64,000 nt of DNA, from NCBI RefSeq assembly GCF_001905005.1, contig NZ_LWKZ01000003.1:226837-290836 (forward strand). Reading direction: 5' to 3'. The stretch comes from Streptomyces sp. CB02923. Lineage in GTDB: Bacteria; Actinomycetota; Actinomycetes; Streptomycetales; Streptomycetaceae. Below, one piece after another: positions 24,644 to 33,153 of this stretch (position 1 is its first letter; the number at the start of each line of letters is the position of its first letter). The notes under the pieces were generated by a model. The model saw only the letters and a list, made by a program, of their open reading frames with translations, had not been told where the DNA came from and made no database searches. The position numbers and the translations under genes were made by a program.

Positions 24644-25758
24644 GCGGGACGCGTGATGCCGCGCGGAGCCGGGCGGTCGTGCTGGAAGAGTTCGGCAAAC
24701 CGCTGACGGTGCGCGAGTTCGGCATCCCGTCGCCTCCCGAGGGCGGCATGACCGTGGACTGCGCCTACGGCGGGATCTGCGGCACGGACCTGCACCTCCG
24801 GGAAGGACACCTGGACATCCCCACGCCCCTGGTCCTCGGCCACGAGGGCCTGGGCACGGTGCGGGAGCTGGCCGAGGGCGTCACCCACGACTCGACCGGC
24901 GCCGCACTACGGCCGGGGGACACCGTGATGTGGGCCTCGTCCATTGCCTGCGGCCGGTGCGTCCCCTGCGCGCAGCACCGCGAACCCACCCTGTGCCGGA
25001 ACCGCCGCACCTACGGGGTCAACCGCTCACTGGACGACGGGCCGGCCCTGAACGGGGCCTGGGCCCAGCAGATCGCGCTGCGCGCGGGCACCACCGTCGT
25101 GCGTCTCGACGACGGCACCGACCCGCTGGCCGCGATGTCGCTGGCCTGCGCCGGTCCCACCGTCGTCCACGCGCTGTACGAGCGGCGCCCGGTCCGCCTC
25201 GGTGAGGTCGTCGTCGTACAGGGCAGCGGCCCGGTCGGGCTCGCGGCGGCTGCGCTGAGCCGACTCGCGGGCGCGTCGAAGGTGATCATCGTCGGTGGGC
25301 CCGCGGGCCGGCTGGAGGCCGCCGCGGCGGCGGGCATCGGCGACGTCCACCTGAACATCGCCGACGCCGAGGACACCGACCAGCTCCTGGACCAGGTGCG
25401 GACGGCGACCGGCGGGGACGGGGCCGACCTGGTCATCGAATGCGCCGGAGTGCCCAACGCCGTCGCGCAGGGGCTGCGGCTCGCCCGCAGGGGAGGCTCC
25501 TACCTCATCATCGGCCAGTACACGGACGCGGGCGACACCCTCCTCAACCCGCACCAGATCGTGTACCGCCAGCTCGACGTGGTCGGCTCCTGGGCCTTCA
25601 CCGGCGCCCACCTGGCCGAGTACGTGAAGCTGCTCCCGGCACTCACCGCGCGCTTCGGCCTGCGCGATCTGGTGACGTCGTATCCGCTGGACGAGCACGC
25701 CGCGGCGCTGGCGGCCGTCGGCGAAGGAACGGTGATCAAGGCGGTTCTCGCCAGCTGA
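24640..25758 (+). CDS. Zinc-dependent alcohol dehydrogenase (MDR family), GriF/NosE-like candidate
   Basis: 372 residues from a GTG that overlaps the hydroxylase stop (GTGA). Catalytic zinc ligands are Cys47 (GICGTD) and His68-Glu69 (GHE). Four structural-zinc cysteines are at 104, 107, 110 and 119. The nucleotide motif GSGPVG lies near 190, with a medium-chain dehydrogenase fold throughout. Coupled to a GriE-like hydroxylase, it is well placed to oxidise 5-hydroxyleucine to the semialdehyde that cyclises toward 4-methylproline, as GriF does in griselimycin biosynthesis and NosE in nostopeptolide-type clusters. The function is inferred from context; the enzyme class is clear. It is the last gene of the transcript, followed by a strong terminator. 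Confidence 0.9.
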   Translation: MSGTRDAARSRAVVLEEFGKPLTVREFGIPSPPEGGMTVDCAYGGICGTDLHLREGHLDIPTPLVLGHEGLGTVRELAEGVTHDSTGAALRPGDTVMWASSIACGRCVPCAQHREPTLCRNRRTYGVNRSLDDGPALNGAWAQQIALRAGTTVVRLDDGTDPLAAMSLACAGPTVVHALYERRPVRLGEVVVVQGSGPVGLAAAALSRLAGASKVIIVGGPAGRLEAAAAAGIGDVHLNIADAEDTDQLLDQVRTATGGDGADLVIECAGVPNAVAQGLRLARRGGSYLIIGQYTDAGDTLLNPHQIVYRQLDVVGSWAFTGAHLAEYVKLLPALTARFGLRDLVTSYPLDEHAAALAAVGEGTVIKAVLAS

Positions 25759-25777
25759 CACCGCCGCACCGGACAGT

Positions 25778-25812
25778 CCCAGCTCAGCCATGGTCTGAGC
25801 TGGGCTTTCCGT
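25778..25812 (+). terminator. Terminator after the zinc dehydrogenase gene
   Basis: Perfect 10-bp inverted repeat CCCAGCTCAG / CTGAGCTGGG with a 7-base loop, followed by CTTTCC. It sits 20 bases after the stop and may also stop the convergent DinB-like transcript. It plausibly marks the right edge of the NRPS cluster. Confidence 0.8.
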
Positions 25813-25884
25813 GTTCCGGGTGGGGGCTCACTCGGTGCGGCATACGTGCCGGGGCGGTTCGGCGGTCCGGACGACCGGGAAGGC

Positions 25885-26406
25885 TTACCAGCCGCGGGAT
25901 CCGTCGGTCATCTCTCGCAGGAGATCGGCGTGGCCGGCATGCCGGTTCGTCTCCGCGAGCTGGTGACACAGGGCCCAGCGCAACGAGTAATCACCGCCCA
26001 CCTGTGCGCCCGTGCTGTCCAGGTCCAACGAAGCGATGATTTCGTCGCTGGTGTCGCAGGCCGCCCGGTAGGCCGCGATCAGACGGTCCGGCCCTTCGTC
26101 GGCTTCGAGCCGCCAGTCGCCATCGGGATCGTCCTCGCTGAACGGCATGGGGAGTTCGAGCCCGCCCAACACGTTGGCGAACCAGTGGTTTTCGCCGGTC
26201 GCCAAGTGCTTGAGAATTCCGCCCAGAGATATCCCGGATGCGACGTGTGCGCGCCCCAGGTCCTTCTCTTCCAGGCCGGCCGCCTTCGCGATCACGGTGG
26301 TCCGGGCGAATTCGAGGAAGCCCCGCAGCATGTCCTTCTCACCCAGCTGATGAGCGGGAATCCTGCGTCCCTCCGTATCGAGGGCGACTGGTACGTGCAG
26401 TGACAT
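25885..26406 (-). CDS. DinB-like (DUF664) putative metal-dependent protein
   Basis: 173 residues, all-helical four-helix-bundle type. Histidines expected of the DinB/DUF664 metal site are seen in LKHLATGENHWF (helix two region) and in HQLAETNRHAGHAD near the C-terminus, the characteristic end of DUF664 proteins. Relatives include thiol-dependent (mycothiol or bacillithiol) transferases, but most are uncharacterised and the reaction cannot be deduced. It stands alone between the NRPS cluster terminator and the permease gene on the same strand, 40 bp downstream of it. An AGGAGCC-like ribosome site precedes the start. Confidence 0.85.
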   Translation of the reverse strand: MSLHVPVALDTEGRRIPAHQLGEKDMLRGFLEFARTTVIAKAAGLEEKDLGRAHVASGISLGGILKHLATGENHWFANVLGGLELPMPFSEDDPDGDWRLEADEGPDRLIAAYRAACDTSDEIIASLDLDSTGAQVGGDYSLRWALCHQLAETNRHAGHADLLREMTDGSRGW

Positions 26407-26446
26407 ATGGCTCCTTGCAGTCCCATCGTGGTTTCATCGGTGCTCT

Positions 26447-27820
26447 TCATCCACTGATACGTGGCTTGTGAGAATGTGGGCGCTCTGTCTGTTCGCCCGT
26501 GGGTGTCGATGTCGTCCGTTCCGTTGATTCCGGACGGTTCCGGGCGCACCAGAGGAGCGCGGCGACCGTGAGGGCCAGCGGCCAGATCATGTACCACCCG
26601 GTGAGCACGAGCAGGATGACGATGATCGCGAGTGACACCGTGGCGGCGGCCGTGCCCCACCGGGTGCTGTGGCGCAGCAGGCGGGCGCCCGCGGCCGAAC
26701 CGAGGGCGTAGACGGCGCCCAGGCACGCCGTGGTGCTCAGTACCAGGGGTTGTACGTCCGACTGCGCGATGGCGGCGGCGATGAAGACGGCTCCCGAGAT
26801 CGCCGCGACGACCGACAGGCTGCGCCGGGGCAAGCCGCCTGCTTCGGCGCCCCTTCCGAGTGCGCGGGGCAGTGCACCGTCGCGGGCCAGGGCGGCTCCG
26901 AGCTTGGCCGTGCCGGCGATGTAGGCGTTCATGGTGCCGAGTGTGGTGAGGACCGCGATCACGCCGGCGAGAATCGTGCCGAACGGCCCGAAACCGAGTG
27001 CCAGCAGGGAAGCCAGCGAGGTCGCCGTCGTTCCGGAAGCACTGCCGAGCGCCAGCACCGTGATGGTCGCCAGGCCCAGGTACAGAACACCGATGGTGAG
27101 CAGCGCTCCGACGGTCGCCCGCTTGATGTCGCGCCGCGGATGGGCGAATTCGGCGGACAGGTGCGTGACGGTCTCCCACCCCGTGAACGACCACACGAGA
27201 AGTGCCGCGGCCGGCCCGATCGCCGGCCAGCCGTGCGGAGCGAAGGGCCGCAGGTTCGCCGGGTCCGCGTACGGGAGTGCCACCAGGATGCCCAGGACGA
27301 GCAGGAGGGCCAGGGAGCCCGACAGGACGAGCTGGACGCGTCCGGACACCCGTACGCCGAAGGCGTTGGCCAGGAAGCCCACCATGAGCAGACCTGCCGC
27401 GTAGCCGGCCGACGCCGCCCAGCCGCCGCCGGTGCTCCGTTCCAGATAGGACGCGCCGAAGAAGGCCAGCGCAGGGATGCCCACGGGGGCACCCAGATAG
27501 AACCACCAGCCGACAACTGTGGCGGTGCGGCCTCCGAATGCCCGGCGCACATACGTCGAGACACCTCCGGAGTCGGGGTGCCGGGCAGCCAGTGCCGCGA
27601 AGGTGCCGGCGAGCGGAACGGACAGGAAGACGAGCGCGAACCAGGCCACCAGAGACGCGGGACCGGCCGCCTTCGCGGTCAAGCCGGGGAGCGCGAGGAC
27701 CCCTGTCCCCAGTACCGCTCCCACATACAAAGCGGTGCCCTGGGCGAGGTTGAGCCTTCCAGGGGGAACCGGTCCCTGTCGGTCGTCGCCGGCCTGTAGG
27801 GCCTGCGTGGTGCGCGTCAT
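26447..27820 (-). CDS. APC-family amino acid permease/exporter, YjeH-like
   Basis: 457 residues, about 12 hydrophobic segments. The N-terminal signature (LNLAQGTALYVGAVLGTGVLALPG) is the unwound TM1 substrate-binding motif of the APC superfamily. Overall likeness, including GGVSTYVRRAFG and GWWFYLGAPVG, is to YjeH, an exporter of methionine and branched-chain amino acids. An excellent AAGGAGG lies five bases before the ATG. An Lrp/AsnC regulator is transcribed divergently 111 bp away, the usual arrangement for an amino-acid-responsive exporter, so induction by its substrate amino acid is likely. Exporter versus importer is not settled by sequence. Confidence 0.88.
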   Translation of the reverse strand: MTRTTQALQAGDDRQGPVPPGRLNLAQGTALYVGAVLGTGVLALPGLTAKAAGPASLVAWFALVFLSVPLAGTFAALAARHPDSGGVSTYVRRAFGGRTATVVGWWFYLGAPVGIPALAFFGASYLERSTGGGWAASAGYAAGLLMVGFLANAFGVRVSGRVQLVLSGSLALLLVLGILVALPYADPANLRPFAPHGWPAIGPAAALLVWSFTGWETVTHLSAEFAHPRRDIKRATVGALLTIGVLYLGLATITVLALGSASGTTATSLASLLALGFGPFGTILAGVIAVLTTLGTMNAYIAGTAKLGAALARDGALPRALGRGAEAGGLPRRSLSVVAAISGAVFIAAAIAQSDVQPLVLSTTACLGAVYALGSAAGARLLRHSTRWGTAAATVSLAIIVILLVLTGWYMIWPLALTVAALLWCARNRPESTERTTSTPTGEQTERPHSHKPRISG

Positions 27821-27931
27821 CCGTCCTCCTTGAGTGCGCTCTTCACGCTATGGCGGTCACCCGCCCGCACCACAGGGGAACTTGTAAGCATCCGGGGCTC
27901 GTGGGTATGCAAAGCCACGTATCTTTGCCCA
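27821..27931. promoter_or_regulatory. Divergent promoter region of permease and Lrp regulator
   Basis: 111 bp between two divergent genes. It contains an imperfect dyad, GCAAAG (27909-27914) and CTTTGC (27923-27928), ending just three bases before the regulator ATG, where an Lrp-type protein could autoregulate. No good ribosome-binding site is seen before the regulator, so its mRNA may have a very short leader. Confidence 0.45.
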
Positions 27932-28438
27932 ATGGCTATGGATTTGAAAGCGTCCCTGGATGCGACCGACTGGCAGATACTGGGTGAATTGCAGGCCAAC
28001 GCCCGCATCACCTTCAGTGAGCTGGGGCGACGTGTCGCCCTGACGCCACCGGCAGTCACCGAGCGGGTCAGGCGCCTGGAGCAGTGCGGGATCATCGAGG
28101 GGTACCGGACGCGGGTCAACCTGCCCGCACTAGGACTCCCGATCCTGGCCTTCGTCAACATCGTCTTCCCCGGCGGCAACTACCGGGACTACGTCCGCAT
28201 CTTCAATGACCGCCCGGAGATCCTGGAGTGCCACCATGTGACCGGCAGTGACTGCTTCGTCGCCAAAGTGGCGGCCCGCTCGATGGGCCACCTGGAGGAA
28301 GTCACCGCGAGCATCACGAAGATCGGCTCCATCACGACGACGATCGTGTACTCGACCAGCGTGAGCGACCGAGTGATCACCCGCGACATGGTCGGGCCCC
28401 TCGCCCACCCTCACCTTGAGGGCGAACAGGCTTCCTAG
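27932..28438 (+). CDS. Lrp/AsnC-family transcriptional regulator
   Basis: 168 residues from the ATG at 27932 (a second ATG two codons later is possible). The N-terminal winged helix-turn-helix (DWQILGELQANARITFSELG, then the recognition helix around TPPAVTERVRRLE) is followed by the ligand-binding RAM domain with the GSDCFVAKV and TTIVYS segments. These proteins form octamers or dimers and respond to amino acids. Its position opposite the YjeH-like permease suggests control of that gene. It ends 75 bp before the convergent S66 peptidase gene. Confidence 0.92.
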   Translation: MAMDLKASLDATDWQILGELQANARITFSELGRRVALTPPAVTERVRRLEQCGIIEGYRTRVNLPALGLPILAFVNIVFPGGNYRDYVRIFNDRPEILECHHVTGSDCFVAKVAARSMGHLEEVTASITKIGSITTTIVYSTSVSDRVITRDMVGPLAHPHLEGEQAS

Positions 28439-28512
28439 GGCGGTGGCCGGGAGGGTTTACCGGCCTGCTCGTTGTACTGCCGACCTGCCCGGCACTCAGT
28501 TCCCCAAGGCAC

Positions 28513-29532
28513 TCAGCCGCCCGGCCCCGTCATCATGGGCGGCCGTACCGCCGGTTCGAGCAGCGACAACTTCCGCTGCTGCGCATCCAGGCCGACGTGG
28601 ATGCCGACCGGCATCGGCAGATTCGGGCCGGCATGCCCGAACTCGACGTTTCCCAGGACCGGGATGTCGCGGTCGCCGAGGACATCGAGGACTATCTCGG
28701 GGAGGGTCGGGGACCCGTGGGCCCCGAGTCCGCCGATCTCGCGCGGAACACCCACGACCATGCCGGAGATCCGATCGAGGATGCCGCGATGCCGCAGTAC
28801 CTGGAGATAGCTCCACACATGCGCTGCTTGGCCGCCCATCTCGTCCCAGAACAGCACGGCGCCGTCGAACCGTTCGAGCGGCAGCGCGAAACGCGTCGCC
28901 TGCGCCAGCACGATGCGATTGAGCACCCCGCCGATCAGCCGGCCCTCGGTACGACCCGCACGCCAGCACTCCCACGACGGGCTGACGGGCAACGCGCCGA
29001 TCGCCTCCGTACCGGTCAGCAGCGCCGTGTAGAGCCTCTCCAGTTCCGCTCTACGCGCTGCGGGCGCAGCCTGCCACGCCCCGCCGAGGCCGGGCGTGGC
29101 CAAGTCGGCATGGAACCCAACCAGACCCGTGCGCGCGTGGAGCACCAGATGCAGCAGCGAGATGTCGCTGTAGCCGAGGATCGGCTTGGGATCGGCGGTG
29201 ATCGCGTCGACGTCGATCAGGTCGAGGTAGCCGAGCACCGTCTGGCCGCCGTCATGCGCGATGATCGCGCGCACCTCGGGATCACGCAGAAGAGCATTGA
29301 ACTCCTCGGCGATCTCCGCCGGCGGGGCGGCGCTCCACCAATGGTGTCGCCCCGCTTCCAGCAGCGGTGCCCGGCGCACGCGGAATCCCATCCGCTCCAG
29401 CACGGCCACCGACCGTTCGAGGTCCGGCACGCGATCGATATCGAGCGGGCCGGACAGTGATGCGATGACGACGAGATCTCCCGGCGCCAGGGCCCGAGGC
29501 CGAAGCGGTCGAAGCGGTGCAGCGCAGATCAT
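28513..29532 (-). CDS. S66-family peptidase (LD-carboxypeptidase / MccF-like)
   Basis: 339 residues from ATG at 29532 (MICAAPLRPL), which leaves out an implausible arginine/cysteine-rich extension. Family features: nucleophile Ser in GYSDISLLH, the conserved GGQTVLGYLD loop, GGVLN, a Glu in FWDEM, and the charge-relay His in NVEFGHAGPNLPMPVG. S66 enzymes either trim L,D-bonds in peptidoglycan tetrapeptides or, as in MccF, cleave carboxamide-linked nucleotide-peptide antibiotics and so confer immunity. No signal peptide is present, so it is probably cytoplasmic. Nothing ties it firmly to the NRPS cluster 3 kb away. The ribosome site is weak. Confidence 0.88.
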   Translation of the reverse strand: MICAAPLRPLRPRALAPGDLVVIASLSGPLDIDRVPDLERSVAVLERMGFRVRRAPLLEAGRHHWWSAAPPAEIAEEFNALLRDPEVRAIIAHDGGQTVLGYLDLIDVDAITADPKPILGYSDISLLHLVLHARTGLVGFHADLATPGLGGAWQAAPAARRAELERLYTALLTGTEAIGALPVSPSWECWRAGRTEGRLIGGVLNRIVLAQATRFALPLERFDGAVLFWDEMGGQAAHVWSYLQVLRHRGILDRISGMVVGVPREIGGLGAHGSPTLPEIVLDVLGDRDIPVLGNVEFGHAGPNLPMPVGIHVGLDAQQRKLSLLEPAVRPPMMTGPGG

Positions 29533-29694
29533 CGACGCAGTATCCCGACACCCGCAACAACACGCGACACATTTACCGGCTGAGTGATCACCAGAAGGCA
29601 GTCTCCGTCGATGGAGGCCAGTAAGCATCGTCGCCCGGCGGCAGTGCACCGAGGGCAGCATGGAGGAGCTCTACTGGGCGCCGACCGCGTCCGC

Positions 29695-30651
29695 TCAGGA
29701 GTGGTCGGCGTGGAGCACGGCAGGCCGCCCGCGTGGTGCCAGCCGGGACCCGATCAGCAGGGCGAGACCGGCGAGGTTGACCGTGAGCAGGATGATGCCT
29801 TGCTCCCCGACGAGGTACCAGGCGTGGGAGCCGGTGGTGGCCGGAGCGAGTGCGCCCTGAATCACGGCGTTCCATACGGCGTGGTAGGCGACGCAGGGCC
29901 ACACGCTGCCCGAGGACAGGCGCAGGTGACAGATCATCTGGTTCTGCAACAGGATCGACAGCGCGAACAGCAGCGCGATCACGAGTGTCGAGCCGCCGCT
30001 GTCGGCCAGGTACACACCGCCGAGGATGATCGGCATGTGCCACAGTGCCCAGATGACGCCGGTGACCAGGACCGGGCGGGGCACCTCGGCCTTCACCAGC
30101 CGCGTCAGCATATAGCCGCGCCAGCCCAGTTCCTCACCGAGCGCGGACAGCAGTCCGTAGAGCCCGCCCAGCACCCACACCAGCAGGACCGCGAGCGTCA
30201 CCTGCGCCGCCGGGGGACCGGGCAGGTCGATTCCGAGCAGGGCGGGGGACTCGACCAGGTTCACCAGGTGCGTCGACCAGCCGATGACGTACGTGATCAC
30301 CGAGATGGCACAGGGGTACACCGCACCGAGGACGATCGCCCGTCGCGCGGAGACCGGCCGCAGCCGCCAGGCGATGTCGTGGAAGCCCTCCCGTCGCACC
30401 AGCCGGGTGACGATCGAGGCGGCGGCCGGCGCGAACATTCCCAGCAGAAGCCAGGGCATCTGCCGACCGGTGGCGATGGCGAACGCGTGCGGAATGCCGG
30501 TGAAGATGACGAGGAGTACGAAGAACGTTCTCAGCCCGCCGAGGGCGGCGCGTCGGCGCTCCTGGCCATTCCGCTCGGATTCGGGTTCGGGTTCGGGTTT
30601 GGGTTCGGGTTTGGGTTCCGGTTCGGCCGGGTGAACCGTCTGGTCGTGCAT
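29695..30651 (-). CDS. CPBP-family intramembrane metalloprotease
   Basis: 318 residues with about eight membrane segments. The three Abi/CPBP motifs are present: EELGWRGYML (EExxxR), WALWHMPII (motif with His) and AYHAVWNAV (HxxxN/B). They place metal ligands in the membrane, related to eukaryotic CAAX prenyl protease Rce1. Bacterial members act in bacteriocin self-immunity, membrane protein turnover or unknown roles. The N-terminus bears a low-complexity tail of alternating Glu-Pro and Lys-Pro encoded by a hexanucleotide repeat. The neighbours suggest no pathway. Confidence 0.9.
   Translation of the reverse strand: MHDQTVHPAEPEPKPEPKPEPEPESERNGQERRRAALGGLRTFFVLLVIFTGIPHAFAIATGRQMPWLLLGMFAPAAASIVTRLVRREGFHDIAWRLRPVSARRAIVLGAVYPCAISVITYVIGWSTHLVNLVESPALLGIDLPGPPAAQVTLAVLLVWVLGGLYGLLSALGEELGWRGYMLTRLVKAEVPRPVLVTGVIWALWHMPIILGGVYLADSGGSTLVIALLFALSILLQNQMICHLRLSSGSVWPCVAYHAVWNAVIQGALAPATTGSHAWYLVGEQGIILLTVNLAGLALLIGSRLAPRGRPAVLHADHS
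30578..30627. repeat. Hexanucleotide repeat tract (TTCGGG/TTTGGG) inside CPBP gene
   Basis: About eight units of TTCGGG with some TTTGGG variants run in phase with the minus-strand gene and encode a Pro-Glu/Pro-Lys cytoplasmic tail. The tract is a multiple of three, so unit loss or gain changes tail length without a frameshift. Confidence 0.85.
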
Positions 30652-30776
30652 GATCCGGCGTTCCTCGTTCCTTGGGGTGCTGCCTTCGCTGTGACGTCGT
30701 CAGCCTGCTCGGTGGCCGGGGTCCGGCGCATCGCGCGCAGGTCGACAGTTCGGGCTCCGGCTTTTGGCCGAGGCTT

Positions 30777-30834
30777 CGACCTTTGGCGGCCAACCTCCGA
30801 CCTTCGGTGGAGACGAGTCCCCGGCCTTCGGGGG
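30777..30834 (+). promoter_or_regulatory. Three direct repeats upstream of the two-component operon
   Basis: CGACCTTTGGCGG (30777), CGACCTTCGGTGG (30798) and CGGCCTTCGGGGG (30822) are spaced 21 and 24 bp, about two helical turns, and end 45 bp before the kinase start. They could be binding sites for the NarL-type response regulator encoded downstream. This is inference from spacing only. Confidence 0.4.
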
Positions 30835-30879
30835 AGCCGAGCACCCTGACCGGCCAGGGGGTGTCATTCGCCCCGTAGC

Positions 30880-32394
30880 ATGCGCAACGTGATGTTGCTG
30901 AAGGCCGCCGACCGCGCCGTACCGGTCGGCGAGCAGGGTGCCGAAGCTGGTGGGGCGCCACGGGGTGGGGCGCCACGGGGTGGGGCGCCGCAGGGTGGGG
31001 CGCCGCAGGGTGGGGCCGGCCGCCTGCTCGGGATGGCTCGGCTGGGCAATCGCGTGCTCACCTCACTCGGTCTGCACGGCACGTTCCGCCGCGACTGCGC
31101 GCTGGCCGTACTGGCGGCCTGCGGCTCCTGGGGACTGTTCGCGCTGTCACTGACCGGCCCCGAGCAGCCGGGAGACATGGTCGGCCGGCATGCCGGCGCG
31201 ATCACCGCGCTGCTGGTCGTGCAGGCCCTCGCACTGTGCTTCCGGCGCCGCCGTCCGGCCGCCTGCCTGTATACGGTGGTCGCGTTCCAACTGCTGGTGA
31301 TGCTTCTGCTGGACCCCTGGGACGCGATCCGTACCCCGCCCCAGCTCATCGCCGCCTACACCGTCGGCAGCCTTCTTCCGCCCGGCGCCGCGGCTGTCCT
31401 GGTCGCCGCGGGTGTGCTCGCCGAGACCGCCGGATACGTCGCGGTCCACTTCCTCTTCGGCGCCGACGCGGTGGCCGGCCCCGAATTCGCCGACCGATGG
31501 GGCGCGATGCTTCCGCTCGTCGGTGAGCAAGCCGTCGCCGCCGCGCTCGTCTACGGCGTCGCGGCCATGGTCGGCGCCCAGTTCGCGGTTCAGCGGCGCT
31601 ATACGGCGCTGGCCCGGCTGCGCGAGCGGGAGGCGGCGGAGAATCAGCGGTCACGGCAGGCGGAGGCCGTCGGCCGGGAACGTGCCCGGATGGCGCGCGA
31701 ACTGCACGACATAGCGGCGCACCACCTGTCCGGCCTGGTGATCCAGGCCGCCGTGCTGGAGCGGATGATCGACAACGACCCCGCCGCAGCCAGACAGACC
31801 GCGACCTGGATCCGGAGCCAGGGCCGGGAGACGCTGGACGATCTGCGGCTCGTCGTCGGGGTGCTGCGTGGATCCAGGCTCGGGGACGACGGTGGGATCG
31901 GCGGGGCCGGTGGGACTGGTGGGATCGGTGGAACTGGTGGGATCGGTGAGACCGGTGCCGACGCCAGAGCTCCGGTTCCGGGACTGGCGGTGCTGGACCA
32001 CCTCGTGACCACCGTCCGGGAGCTGGGCACCCCCGTCGAACTCGTGCGCGCCGGAGGTGTCCGGGAGTTGCCTCCGGTCGCCGACGTCACGTTCTACCGG
32101 GTGGCGCAGGAAGCGCTGTCCAACGTCCGTGACCACGCGCCGGGTGCTTTCACCCGGATCACTGTCGATCACCGGCCCGCCGAGACGGTCCTGTCGGTGG
32201 TCAACGACGCGGTGTCGCCGCGCCCCCGGGCGCGGCGGGAGCACAGCGGATTCGGCCTGGCCGGGATGGGGGAGCGGGCGGACCTCATCGGCGCGGTGTT
32301 CGACGCGGGACCGACCGGCTCCGGCGGCTGGAGAGTCCGGCTTGCGCTGCGGATCGGCACAGCGGATGGCAGCGGCGCGAAGGGAAAGTCGTGA
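30880..32394 (+). CDS. NarL-type sensor histidine kinase
   Basis: 504 residues. The N-terminus has a Gly-Ala-Pro repeat (residues ~24-46), then about five membrane segments forming the sensor region. A HisKA_3 dimerisation helix follows with phospho-acceptor His276 (MARELHDIAAHH), and a degenerate HATPase region with an N-box in EALSNVRDHA and a GFGLAGM G-box. A glycine-rich linker (around 340-360) interrupts the region between the two. The stop overlaps the response regulator start (GTGA), so the pair is co-translated. The signal is unknown; an integral membrane sensor without an extracellular domain suggests sensing in or at the membrane. Start choice is uncertain because no clear ribosome site exists; in-frame starts also occur at 30889 and 30892. 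Confidence 0.92.
   Translation: MRNVMLLKAADRAVPVGEQGAEAGGAPRGGAPRGGAPQGGAPQGGAGRLLGMARLGNRVLTSLGLHGTFRRDCALAVLAACGSWGLFALSLTGPEQPGDMVGRHAGAITALLVVQALALCFRRRRPAACLYTVVAFQLLVMLLLDPWDAIRTPPQLIAAYTVGSLLPPGAAAVLVAAGVLAETAGYVAVHFLFGADAVAGPEFADRWGAMLPLVGEQAVAAALVYGVAAMVGAQFAVQRRYTALARLREREAAENQRSRQAEAVGRERARMARELHDIAAHHLSGLVIQAAVLERMIDNDPAAARQTATWIRSQGRETLDDLRLVVGVLRGSRLGDDGGIGGAGGTGGIGGTGGIGETGADARAPVPGLAVLDHLVTTVRELGTPVELVRAGGVRELPPVADVTFYRVAQEALSNVRDHAPGAFTRITVDHRPAETVLSVVNDAVSPRPRARREHSGFGLAGMGERADLIGAVFDAGPTGSGGWRVRLALRIGTADGSGAKGKS
30945..31018 (+). repeat. 15-bp tandem repeat encoding Gly-Gly-Ala-Pro-Arg/Gln
   Basis: Four to five copies of a unit like GGTGGGGCGCCACGG encode successive GGAPR and GGAPQ pentapeptides in the kinase N-terminus. 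Being in frame, copy-number change alters only tail length. Confidence 0.8.
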
Positions 32395-33044
32395 TCAAGG
32401 TGTTGCTGGCCGACGACCAGCTGATGGTACGGGCCGGTTTCCGTTACATCCTGGAACACGCGGACGGTATCGAGGTGGTCGGCGAGGCCACCAACGGTCC
32501 CGCCGCGGTGGACATGGCGCACCGGCTCGTACCGGACGTCGTGTGCATGGACGTGCGGATGCCCGGCGGCGATGGGATCGAGGCCACCCGCGCGATCGTC
32601 TCGGCCGGGCCGCACCCGCCGTCGGTGCTCGTGGTGACCACCTTCGACCTGGACGACTACGTGTTCGGCGCGCTCGAAGCCGGAGCCGGCGGCTTCCTTC
32701 TGAAGGACGCCGCCCCCGACGACCTCGTCGATGCCGTCCGACGCCTCGCCGGGGGCCAGGGTCTCCTCGACCAGGCCGTCACCCGGCGGGTCATCACCGA
32801 GTTCGCCCGCCGCCGTACGCCCGCGAGTGACGTACCGCGCCCGCCCGGCCACGCGCTCACCGGCCGCGAGACCGAGGTTCTCCGGCTCCTGGCCCGGGGA
32901 CTGTCCAACGCGGAGATCGCCGACGAGATGGTGGTCGAAACCAGCACGGTGAAATCCCACCTCGGACGTGCCATGAACAAGATCGGCGTCCGGGACCGCG
33001 TGCAGGCCGTCATCTGGGCCTATCAGCACGGCATGGTCCCGTAG
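32391..33044 (+). CDS. NarL/LuxR-type response regulator
   Basis: 217 residues from a GTG overlapping the kinase stop. The receiver domain has the acidic pair in LLADDQ, phospho-acceptor Asp54 in CMDVRMPG, switch Thr in VVTTF and Lys in FLLKDA. The C-terminal LuxR-type HTH begins LTGRETEVLRLLARGLSNAEIA and has the recognition helix near TVKSHLGR. It is the cognate partner of the adjoining kinase. Likely targets are its own operon (see the repeats upstream) and neighbouring membrane genes. Confidence 0.95.
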   Translation: MIKVLLADDQLMVRAGFRYILEHADGIEVVGEATNGPAAVDMAHRLVPDVVCMDVRMPGGDGIEATRAIVSAGPHPPSVLVVTTFDLDDYVFGALEAGAGGFLLKDAAPDDLVDAVRRLAGGQGLLDQAVTRRVITEFARRRTPASDVPRPPGHALTGRETEVLRLLARGLSNAEIADEMVVETSTVKSHLGRAMNKIGVRDRVQAVIWAYQHGMVP

Positions 33045-33153
33045 GGTCCCGTAGCTAACCGGCTCCCGCTCTCACCCAGAGGAATGGCCGCATGGGCGGC
33101 TACGTGTACGGGACCTTCGTCATGAAGGGCGCGGGGGCGTGGCGGCGCGGCGC

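Noticed and set aside
26669..27799. 376-codon plus-strand frame opposite the permease
   Set aside because: The minus strand encodes a clear 12-helix permease; the plus-strand product is low-complexity Arg/Gly/Gln without motifs.
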